DNA of 64,000 nucleotides, from positions 1 through 64,000 of the forward strand of contig NZ_SCOH01000030.1 in assembly GCF_005503445.1 (NCBI RefSeq). The letters are read 5' to 3'. This document shows, one piece after another, positions 1 to 6,816 of this stretch. Origin of the DNA: Chitinivorax sp. B (lineage in GTDB: Bacteria; Pseudomonadota; Gammaproteobacteria; Burkholderiales; SCOH01). A program made the position numbers and the translations under genes. Numbering within the stretch: the stretch's first letter is position 1; each line of letters starts with the position of its first letter. The notes under the pieces were generated by a model that saw only the letters and a program-made list of their open reading frames with translations, did not search any database and was not told where the DNA came from.

Positions 1-136
1 CTTCGATGGCCTTCCAGCCGCTGGCGCCGCTGAGCACGGCTGCAAAGGTGAGGAACACCACGTCCATCAGGTTGTGGCGAATGTTGATCGGGGTACGTGG
101 GTCGGGCAGATCGACGAGGTGGGTGAATAGGACCAT
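1..136 (-). mobile_element. ISAs1-family transposase, N-terminal part, cut by window edge
   Basis: The minus strand is open from an ATG at 136 to the window start. Its 45 codons read as the typical N-terminus of ISAs1/H-repeat transposases: a short helix, then LPDPR, then a hydrophobic stretch ending in GASGWKAIE. That matches the DDE_Tnp_1-associated domain, whose usual form is LPDPRR...ALCAVL.G...W.AIE. The catalytic DDE part lies outside the window, so integrity cannot be judged. The upstream DNA stays open in the same frame for about 40 codons, but no family-like residues are seen there. A possible outer end of the element, reading inward CAGGGCGGGATCG, lies at about 244-256; I could not confirm it as an inverted repeat. 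Confidence 0.72.
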
Positions 137-696
137 GGCCAAGGTTGACGGTGAAGGATTGGGGGTTCGCAGCTTACCGGACTGGGCACCAGGTTGCTTG
201 ATGAGGTGCACTGTCGTACCTGAATTTATGCCGATGGCAAGTTCGATCCCGCCCTGCCGTTGAAGTCTACCCTTCGCTCCTGGAGGCCCAATCTTGCGAG
301 GGAAGCGTGCCTGCCTTCCATGCCTCATGACACAACAGCTTCAGGTCTGATGTCAGAATTGATAGATGTCATGACTTACATGAGCAAGACCACGAATCTC
401 TAATCGGTATCGCCTAGCTTGAATTTTCCCCATCGAACACAGCATAAGTGACTTTAACACCTCCGCCAAATGGACTAATGTAGGTTGACTGTCGCTTCAG
501 TGTCAATTGATCCGTGTTGGTGCCTGGCAAAAACAAAAGTGAATTATATGTAGTACCTATTTATGTATTTTCAATTTTCATATGGATGGATGTGATTAAT
601 TTTTGCCGAGAGTGGATTTGCTATTTGTTAAAAAGCATATGTTGTTGGTGTCGCTGATGGAGTTGTGGCAATCTTAATAGTTGAGCTAACAAAGCC
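137..696. other. Intergenic: IS flank and AT-rich leader of the sxtJ-like cassette
   Basis: No gene is supported here. The left part (137 to about 256) probably belongs to the insertion sequence. From about 530 onward the base composition becomes strongly AT-rich, matching the genes that follow, so the compositional boundary of the acquired cassette probably lies here. Several TATAAT-like stretches occur, but no single promoter stands out. Confidence 0.5.
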
Positions 697-1101
697 ATGT
701 TGGTCATGATGAAAGCGATCTGTGCTACTGAGCGTGATTTTGGAATTTTGTTTTCTTTGTTATTTTATATAATAAGCATTCTGTTTTGGTGGGGAGGTAA
801 TGATATTTATCTTCCAATTGGCTGGCTTGGTGTTTTTTTGATAATTATTTCATTTGTTGCACCTAGTCAGTTGTCTTCGTTAAGTAAGTTGTGGATGGGA
901 TTCGGTAATCTTATTCAGCATATTATTAGTCCAATTGTTCTGGCTATGATGTATTTTTTCATGCTGACCCCATTTGGCTTGGTTATGCGGTTGTTTGGAT
1001 ATGATCCGATGAGGAAGAGGTTTGATGCAAATGCTGAAAGCTATTGGCAGCTCAGGCATCCGCCTGGGCCTAATTCTGATAGTCTGAGTAAACAATTTTA
1101 G
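697..1101 (+). CDS. SxtJ-like small membrane protein
   Basis: Encodes up to 134 residues with two to three hydrophobic segments (about residues 15-30, 40-56 and 73-95), then a basic tail with PFGLVMRLFGYDPM and a late SYW. That layout is typical of the SxtJ family, named after the saxitoxin cluster but widespread in polysaccharide and secondary-metabolite loci. The biochemical function is unknown. The start is uncertain: ATGs at 697, 706 and 709 lie close together and no strong ribosome-binding site decides between them. It is followed after 9 bases by the DUF5989-like peptide and then a carbamoyltransferase, the same trio as sxtI, sxtJ and sxtK. The codons are AT-rich, unlike genes after 4.8 kb. 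Family assignment is from pattern recognition; membrane location is inferred from hydrophobicity. Confidence 0.75.
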   Translation: MLVMMKAICATERDFGILFSLLFYIISILFWWGGNDIYLPIGWLGVFLIIISFVAPSQLSSLSKLWMGFGNLIQHIISPIVLAMMYFFMLTPFGLVMRLFGYDPMRKRFDANAESYWQLRHPPGPNSDSLSKQF

Positions 1102-1110
1102 AGGGTGGAA

Positions 1111-1260
1111 ATGTATTTTATTAAAGAGATTTGGGATTTTCTAAAGGCTAGAAAGAAAATATGGATGTTTCCATTGGTATTTATAATGGTCATTCTCGGT
1201 GGTTTACTTATTTTGGCTCAAGGCTCTGCATTGGCTCCACTTATTTATACGCTTTTTTGA
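1111..1260 (+). CDS. DUF5989 / SxtK-like single-pass membrane peptide (49 aa)
   Basis: This short gene is easily missed. It starts MYFIKEIWDFLKARKK, followed by a hydrophobic segment (about residues 18-35) and the ending LAQGSALAPLIYTLF. This agrees with my memory of the DUF5989 family: an amphipathic N-terminus with basic residues, one membrane helix and a conserved LAQGSA.APFIYTLF end. GAGGGTGGAA just before the ATG supplies a ribosome-binding site. It lies between the SxtJ-like gene and the carbamoyltransferase, whose ATG follows 7 bases after this stop, so the three are very probably cotranscribed. Its function is unknown; a small partner or scaffold subunit for the transferase is a guess. 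Confidence 0.8.
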   Translation: MYFIKEIWDFLKARKKIWMFPLVFIMVILGGLLILAQGSALAPLIYTLF

Positions 1261-1267
1261 GCTATTT

Positions 1268-3103
1268 ATGAATATTCTTGGAATTTCTGCGTATTATCAT
1301 GATAGTGCAGCTGCACTGCTCATTGATGGGAAAATTATTGCTGCAGCACAGGAGGAGCGGTTTACCAGAATAAAGCATGATCCAACCTTTCCGGTTAATT
1401 CAATCAGATACTGCTTGATGGAAGGTGGTCTATTGCCTAGCCATGTTGACTATGTGGCATTTTATGATAAGCCATTTTTAAAATTCGAGCGTTTGTTGGA
1501 AACATATTTGGCCTTTGCGCCTAAAGGTTTTCTATCTTTTGCCAAAGCATTGCCAATATGGCTTAAAGATAAGTTGTTTCAGAAGAATACATTAAGTAAT
1601 GAGCTCAGTAAGATAGATCCAGATATAGACTGGATGGAAAAGTTACTCTTTTCAGAGCATCATTTTAGCCATGCAGCTAGTGCTTTTTATCCTTCTCCAT
1701 TTGATAGAGCTGCTGTACTGACTATGGATGGAGCAGGGGAATGGGCGACGACTTCATTGGCACTAGGTAGTGGTAATGATCTAAAAATAGCTCGCGAAAT
1801 TCATTTTCCTCACTCTCTTGGTCTTTTATATTCAGCCTTTACTTATTACACAGGGTTTAAAGTTAATTCTGGAGAGTATAAGGTAATGGGCTTGGCGCCG
1901 TATGGTAAGCCAAGATTTGCTAATTTAATTAAAGATAATTTAATTGACATTAAGGATGATGGTAGTTTCAGGCTGAATTTGGAATATTTTGATTATTGTG
2001 TTGGTCAAACCATGACCAATGGTCAATTCGATAAGATATTTGGTGGAAAGCCAAGACAGCCTGAATCAACGTTAACGCAGCGTGAAATGGATTTGGCTGC
2101 CTCAATACAAGTTGTTACTGAGGAAGTTGTCATCAAACTTGCACGTGCTATTTCGAAAGAGACTGGGGAAAGAAACCTTTGTTTGGCCGGTGGTGTTGCA
2201 TTGAACTGTGTAGCAAATGGCAAACTACTTCGCGAAAACATTTTTGACTCGATATGGATTCAGCCTGCTGCTGGAGATGCTGGTGGTGCGCTCGGGGCAG
2301 CATATGCTGCGAATCATGTTTTCCTTAAAAGTGAGCGAGGTGATGGAAAAGGCTTGGATAAAATGGCAGGTAGCTTTCTCGGGCCTTCCTATTCGCAGAT
2401 GGAAATTGAGCAGTGTCTGATAAATGAAGGGGCTGTATTCAAAGTTCTTGAGGAAACAGAACTTGTTAATCAATGCGCAATGGAATTGGCCAATGGCAAC
2501 GCGCTAGGCTGGCATCAAGGGCGTATGGAATATGGACCACGTGCTTTGGGTGGGCGGTCTATTTTGGCAGATCCTCGGTTGCCAAATATGCAACGAAATT
2601 TGAATATGAAGGTGAAGTATCGTGAGTCATTTCGTCCTTTTGCTCCGTCTATATTGAGTGAGGAGGCAGGTAATTATTTTAATTTACCAGATAGTAGTCC
2701 ATATATGTTAATGGTTGGGGATGTATTAGAGGTACATAGACTTCCTCTGTCTGAATCTCAACAGAATCTATTTGGAATAGATCAATTGAATGTTAAGAGG
2801 TCATCAATTCCAGCGGTAACTCATGTTGATTATTCTGCTAGGATCCAAACGGTTCATGCTGAAACCAATCAAAAATATCATGCGCTGATATCAAAATTTA
2901 TGGGCATTACAGGGTGCCCGGTTTTGGTTAATACTAGTTTCAATATAAGAGGCGAGCCAGTCGTTTGCACCCCTGCTGATGCATTCAAGTGTTTTATGTG
3001 TACGGAAATTGATGTTTTGGCTATTGGTAATTGCATTCTATATAAGAATGATCAAAATGGCGATTTGAGAAAAAATTACACTAATTTGTATTATCTTGAT
3101 TAG
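1268..3103 (+). CDS. O-carbamoyltransferase (TobZ/NodU/SxtI family)
   Basis: A 611-residue protein of the carbamoyltransferase family, which transfers carbamoyl from carbamoyl phosphate, through an adenylate, to a hydroxyl on a sugar or metabolite. The N-terminal Kae1-like domain begins MNILGISAYYHDSAAAL. SGEYKVMGLAPYG and LAGGVALN (about residue 306) follow, then EYGPRALGGRS (about 421), FRPFAPSI and NTSFN.RGEP (about 554) of the C-terminal domain. Length and motif order are complete. I chose the ATG at 1268 because the family begins exactly there; the frame extends 23 codons upstream over the preceding peptide gene. Neighbours suggest modification of a surface glycan or small molecule, but the acceptor is not visible from sequence. 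Confidence 0.9.
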   Translation: MNILGISAYYHDSAAALLIDGKIIAAAQEERFTRIKHDPTFPVNSIRYCLMEGGLLPSHVDYVAFYDKPFLKFERLLETYLAFAPKGFLSFAKALPIWLKDKLFQKNTLSNELSKIDPDIDWMEKLLFSEHHFSHAASAFYPSPFDRAAVLTMDGAGEWATTSLALGSGNDLKIAREIHFPHSLGLLYSAFTYYTGFKVNSGEYKVMGLAPYGKPRFANLIKDNLIDIKDDGSFRLNLEYFDYCVGQTMTNGQFDKIFGGKPRQPESTLTQREMDLAASIQVVTEEVVIKLARAISKETGERNLCLAGGVALNCVANGKLLRENIFDSIWIQPAAGDAGGALGAAYAANHVFLKSERGDGKGLDKMAGSFLGPSYSQMEIEQCLINEGAVFKVLEETELVNQCAMELANGNALGWHQGRMEYGPRALGGRSILADPRLPNMQRNLNMKVKYRESFRPFAPSILSEEAGNYFNLPDSSPYMLMVGDVLEVHRLPLSESQQNLFGIDQLNVKRSSIPAVTHVDYSARIQTVHAETNQKYHALISKFMGITGCPVLVNTSFNIRGEPVVCTPADAFKCFMCTEIDVLAIGNCILYKNDQNGDLRKNYTNLYYLD

Positions 3104-3141
3104 TGTTTTTTGGATTGTTCATAATTTTTAATGTGGAATTC

Positions 3142-4386
3142 ATGAAAAATAGCAAGAAATTTAGTGGTACTTGTTTGGCTGTTGTTTTCCCTGTGGTTTC
3201 TATTTTTCTATTTTTGGTATTTCTTGAAATTATATTCAGATATAAAGAACCTGTTTTCGAAGAGAGGTGGCCTTCTAATTTTTATCAGGATATTGGTTTT
3301 TTGTTTGGCCCGAATGATATTGTTAGGCATACTAATAATATTGATTTTTGGGTTGAGGAACGTACTAATTCTCTTGGATTTCTTGATGCCGAGCCACCAA
3401 AATACACTGAAGGACAGTGCCACATTTCATTGATAGGTGATTCATTTGTAGAAGCTGCCCAAGTAAGAGTTAAAGACAAGACACAAAGAATTTTAGAGCG
3501 AGCTGCAGCAGTAGCTCATCCTGAATGGAGTTTAACGGCAAGTGCATTTGGATACAGTGGAACTGGGCAATTAAGTCAATTGCCATTTTATGATAAATTT
3601 GCTAAAAAGTTTAATCCTAAGCTTGTTGTTCTTATGTTTGTGTCAAATGATTACGCAAATAATTTTTCTATTATTGAATCTTTAAGATATGGCTGGAATC
3701 CAGATCATTTGCCGAGAATATTTGCCAAAAAGGAATCTGGTTTTTATTCTGTTTCAAATATTTCTCCTGATTGGGAAGCGTATAAGATTAAGGATAAAAT
3801 GGAAAATCCGCCAAGGAGCCACACTTTCCTCATGAAGAATAGTGCATTCTATCGATGGGTTTGGAATAGGGCGTCATTGCAATTTCCTATTTTACAAGGG
3901 TTTATTGGTATGACAAATGCGGAAAAAATAAACAGAAGAGCGGTGTATTTTAGTAATGATAGTAAAACTGCAAGTAAGATGGCAGGGTGGAGTGAGCGGT
4001 TTGCAGAAAATCTGGATAGAAATGTACATGAAAAGGTTCTAGCTGATTTTTATCATGGTGCAATCGGTGCGACAGAATTTGCACTTGCTGAATTTAAGCG
4101 AAGGGTAGATGCTGATGGCGCCAGAATAGTAATTCTGGCGACTAGTGAAATGTTCGCTTCAAGTATTGGGGTTGATGAAGGTCGTTATGCCTATCGAAGA
4201 TTGCTTGATATAGCTGGAAAGATAGGTGTGCCAGTTATCGATCACTATGAATATATAGTGGATAGAAAGCTTGATATAAACAAGGCAAATTTTAAATATG
4301 ATTATCATTGGTCAGAGTTCGGCCATAAGTGGGCTGCCGAGTTGCTGATGAAATATATTGAAAAAGAAAATATTTGCAATGGCTGA
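3142..4386 (+). CDS. Membrane-anchored SGNH/GDSL-type hydrolase
   Basis: Encodes 414 residues: an N-terminal membrane anchor (about residues 9-28), then a catalytic domain facing the periplasm. Block I is LIGDSF, with the nucleophile near Ser101. Block V appears near the end as YDYHWSEFGH, giving Asp387 and His389 as the probable remaining catalytic residues, a D-x-HWS..GH arrangement like that of AlgX/AlgJ-type and other glycan-modifying SGNH enzymes. The ATG at 3142 is preferred over an upstream in-frame start at 3103 because it directly precedes the basic-hydrophobic anchor. It follows the carbamoyltransferase by 38 bases and shares its AT-rich composition. A role as an O-acyl transferase or esterase acting on the same glycan as the carbamoyltransferase is inferred; the substrate is unknown. 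Confidence 0.78.
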   Translation: MKNSKKFSGTCLAVVFPVVSIFLFLVFLEIIFRYKEPVFEERWPSNFYQDIGFLFGPNDIVRHTNNIDFWVEERTNSLGFLDAEPPKYTEGQCHISLIGDSFVEAAQVRVKDKTQRILERAAAVAHPEWSLTASAFGYSGTGQLSQLPFYDKFAKKFNPKLVVLMFVSNDYANNFSIIESLRYGWNPDHLPRIFAKKESGFYSVSNISPDWEAYKIKDKMENPPRSHTFLMKNSAFYRWVWNRASLQFPILQGFIGMTNAEKINRRAVYFSNDSKTASKMAGWSERFAENLDRNVHEKVLADFYHGAIGATEFALAEFKRRVDADGARIVILATSEMFASSIGVDEGRYAYRRLLDIAGKIGVPVIDHYEYIVDRKLDINKANFKYDYHWSEFGHKWAAELLMKYIEKENICNG

Positions 4387-4793
4387 GATGGCGCTCCCTC
4401 AGGTTTAAGGCATCTCATTACACACAGCTCATTTGTCATGCCATTTTCAGGGCTGTGCTTTGCGTAAGCCATTAATTTGCCTGGTTGGTCGTGTCGTTAA
4501 AGGATTCGCAATAATTCCTTGCAACCAATAGTTTTTCAATAAATAAAAAAGATGTATATGACGAGATGAATTTAGGGGTATCGTCAGATTTGTGCACAGG
4601 CTGATAGATCTGTAAATCAAAGGAAGTGCCTTTCTCTCATCTCATTGTGGCTCGGTAGGTTGGTCTTGCCACGTTTCTGTGAGTCTTGAATCGAATACAG
4701 ATTGCGGGGAGAAAGGCACTATGTTTAGCTTGGTTTGCTGGAAATCATGTAAGAAACCAAGCATTACTGATGCACCACTTTATCTGTGTTCGG
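4387..4793. other. Intergenic region with a 12-bp inverted repeat
   Basis: No gene is supported. It closes the AT-rich cassette and returns to normal composition before the convergent hydrolase gene. The left half holds only a weak dyad around 4383-4420. A perfect 12-bp inverted repeat lies at 4625-4636 (AGTGCCTTTCTC) and 4709-4720, with 72 bases between the arms. Confidence 0.55.
4625..4720. repeat. 12-bp inverted repeat flanking 72 bases
   Basis: The arms at 4625-4636 (AGTGCCTTTCTC) and 4709-4720 (GAGAAAGGCACT) are exact reverse complements. No coding sequence lies between them. This could be the ends of a tiny non-autonomous element, the remains of an excised insertion sequence, or a long-looped RNA structure. 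No target-site duplication was recognised beside the arms, so the origin is open. Confidence 0.5.
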
Positions 4794-5351
4794 TCAACGT
4801 TGCTGTGGGGGCTGCAAGAATCGCATGCTGGCCTCTTTGAATTGCGGAGTACCCGCCTGCCGCAACCATTCAAACAAAACCATCTCTTTGCTGACAACAA
4901 CTGCGCCAGCTTGTTGCATGCGAGTCAGGGCAAGCTGAGTATCGTTTGGATTGCGTGATGACACCACATCGCCTACGACGAATACCTGTTTGCCTTCCAC
5001 CAGTAGTTCCAGTACGGTCTGGAGAACGCAGACATGAGCTTCCATGCCGGTCACGATCACTTGCTTGCGGCGTGACATTAGTTCAGTCGGCAAGCATTCA
5101 CCAGCCACACATGAAAAATGCACTTTGTCGACCACCGGGGCGGTTGGTGCTTGAGTTGTCAGGCGTTCCAGAGTGTGACCCAAGCCCTTCGGGTACTGTT
5201 CGGAAAACACCACAGGTACGCCAACCAAGCCAGCCAGTTCAATCAGCCAAGCACAATCTTCGATAAATTGCGCAGCTTGATGGACTGCTGGCACTAGTTT
5301 TTCCTGTACATCCACTACCAACAACCACGAGCGGCTAGCATCGATCAGCAT
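4794..5351 (-). CDS. Isochorismatase-family (cysteine) hydrolase
   Basis: A cytoplasmic 185-residue protein with the isochorismatase/nicotinamidase fold. The putative catalytic triad is visible: Asp14 in VVDVQEKL, Lys76 in VVDKVHFSC and Cys108 in GMEAHVCVLQT. The length matches YcaC-like and other single-domain members. Substrate cannot be read from sequence; nicotinamidase-type metal ligands are not evident. It lies 68 bases downstream of the HD-GYP-like gene on the same strand and may be cotranscribed with it. It converges on the AT-rich cassette, from which it is separated by about 400 bases. Confidence 0.85.
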   Translation of the reverse strand: MLIDASRSWLLVVDVQEKLVPAVHQAAQFIEDCAWLIELAGLVGVPVVFSEQYPKGLGHTLERLTTQAPTAPVVDKVHFSCVAGECLPTELMSRRKQVIVTGMEAHVCVLQTVLELLVEGKQVFVVGDVVSSRNPNDTQLALTRMQQAGAVVVSKEMVLFEWLRQAGTPQFKEASMRFLQPPQQR

Positions 5352-5419
5352 GGCTTTGTTCCGGGTGAGTGAAGATGGGTGCCTAGCTTAGCGCAGTTTG
5401 CTGCGGATGGCAGCACACA

Positions 5420-6562
5420 TCAACCACCAGCGGCCTCTTTGCCCCATACTGGAAACATGCGAAATGGCATGCGATATTTACGTGGGTCAACTGCTTCACG
5501 GATGGCGTAGAGTGCATCGCTTGTTTTACGGCGGATTGGAAATTCCAGATCAGCACCAAAGGGGCCAATGACGGCGTGTACCCATGGGGTTGCTGCATTT
5601 TCAGCTCGCTTGCTGACAACACCAATTTCCCCATTGGCCAGGCGAACCATGGTGCCTGGTGGGTAAATACCGATGATCTTGATGAAATGGGCGGCGATGT
5701 CTGGTGCAATAGCATGACCGCTTTCGAGCAGGATGTCGCGCAGCACGGCGTTAGGGAGGGCAACCGGGCGCTCGCCCCGTATTGATATCCGTGCACAGTA
5801 TCGATCCGTGATATTGAGCAGCTTGGCGCAGAGTACGATCTGTTCGCCTCTCAAGCCATCGGGGTAACCGGTGCCGTCATCTGCCTCATGATGATGGGCG
5901 ACAATGTCCAGCCATAGGGGATCTTTCACCTGAGCGTGCATCAGGATATCCATACTCTTTCGTGGATGGGCACGAATAGCAGTTTTGACTGCCGGTGCCA
6001 GTTCACCTGTGATGGTATTGAGCTTGTCCTGTACTTCGATCATGCCCAGGTTCATAGTCAGTGCGGCACAGAGTAGCGAATGTGTCTCCTGGGGTGGCAT
6101 CTTCATGCTGTGCGCCATAATACACGCCAGAATTGCGCTGTCGACATGGTGTCGTACCGCATAGCTGCCTTTCTGTCGTTGTTGAATAAACGCTAAGGCA
6201 ATGTCAGGGTTGATGTCACATGCACGTTGCACCACCTGGGCAATGGCGTCGATCATGCTGTCCAATGCCAAGTCTGGTGTTTTCAATTGTGGCGCCAATG
6301 CATCCAGTTGTTCTCGTGCCTGTAACAATGGCATTACCGCCGATTGGGCACCTTCGCCTTCTGACGCAGCCTTTTCTGTGGCGGCTAACTCGTCTCGATC
6401 CACATATAGGCCGGTGTCAATGAGGCGATCAATCTGCCCTTCCGATTCCAGTACATAGCCTTTTCGCAATAGCAGATGACCATGCTCATCGTGCATATCC
6501 CACGGCAAGGGCTCGCCAACCGTCAAGTGGGCTTCGGCAATCCGCTGGTGGTTCGCTGGCAT
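5420..6562 (-). CDS. HD-GYP-like protein with degenerate HD motif
   Basis: About 380 residues from the chosen ATG at 6562. The N-terminal ~90 residues resemble the DUF3391-like domain often found before HD-GYP. The C-terminal half follows the HD-GYP layout: HHVD near residue 138, HHHEADDGTGYPDGL near 223-237 and a late PPGTMVRL segment. The key metal-binding HD dyad is missing: where active enzymes read LLHDIGK, this one reads LTMNLGM (about residues 168-174). It is therefore probably not a cyclic-di-GMP phosphodiesterase, although it may still bind the nucleotide or a GGDEF partner. Upstream in-frame starts exist at 6583, 6628 and 6667; 6562 has the best purine-rich stretch before it. It diverges from nrdD. 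Confidence 0.75.
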   Translation of the reverse strand: MPANHQRIAEAHLTVGEPLPWDMHDEHGHLLLRKGYVLESEGQIDRLIDTGLYVDRDELAATEKAASEGEGAQSAVMPLLQAREQLDALAPQLKTPDLALDSMIDAIAQVVQRACDINPDIALAFIQQRQKGSYAVRHHVDSAILACIMAHSMKMPPQETHSLLCAALTMNLGMIEVQDKLNTITGELAPAVKTAIRAHPRKSMDILMHAQVKDPLWLDIVAHHHEADDGTGYPDGLRGEQIVLCAKLLNITDRYCARISIRGERPVALPNAVLRDILLESGHAIAPDIAAHFIKIIGIYPPGTMVRLANGEIGVVSKRAENAATPWVHAVIGPFGADLEFPIRRKTSDALYAIREAVDPRKYRMPFRMFPVWGKEAAGG

Positions 6563-6744
6563 GGACGTGCTACCCCTTTCCATGTTGTCGCAGGTTGAAG
6601 TACCCGCCGCAATCTGCAGTTTGGACATGCAACCCAGATTAAGTATAGGTACGAGATAAGGTGACAACCAGCCTGCAACGATGGCGTTGACTGTTGGCTA
6701 CTGTTGATGTGTGTCAAGAAAATGCCAGTTCACATTGTTTTAGC

Positions 6745-6756
6745 ACAATATATTGT
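6745..6756. promoter_or_regulatory. Probable NrdR box upstream of nrdD
   Basis: ACAATATATTGT is a perfect 12-bp palindrome, 60 bases before the nrdD GTG. It resembles the core of NrdR boxes (consensus roughly acacwATATatwgtgt), the ATP/dATP-responsive repressor sites of ribonucleotide reductase operons. Functional boxes usually occur in pairs, and I see only one clear copy. Confidence 0.5.
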
Positions 6757-6816
6757 AATAATATTTATTTGAATATCAATAGGTTGATTTTATGCCGGTT
6801 GGCGAAAGGGGGCAGG

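Noticed and set aside
4686-4958. Plus-strand ORF of 90 codons overlapping the isochorismatase gene
   Set aside because: Runs antisense into a well-supported hydrolase gene and shows no protein-like pattern.
6769-6782. FNR-like site (TTGAATATCAA) before nrdD
   Set aside because: The half sites TTGA and TCAA are three bases apart instead of forming the 14-bp TTGAT-N4-ATCAA pattern.
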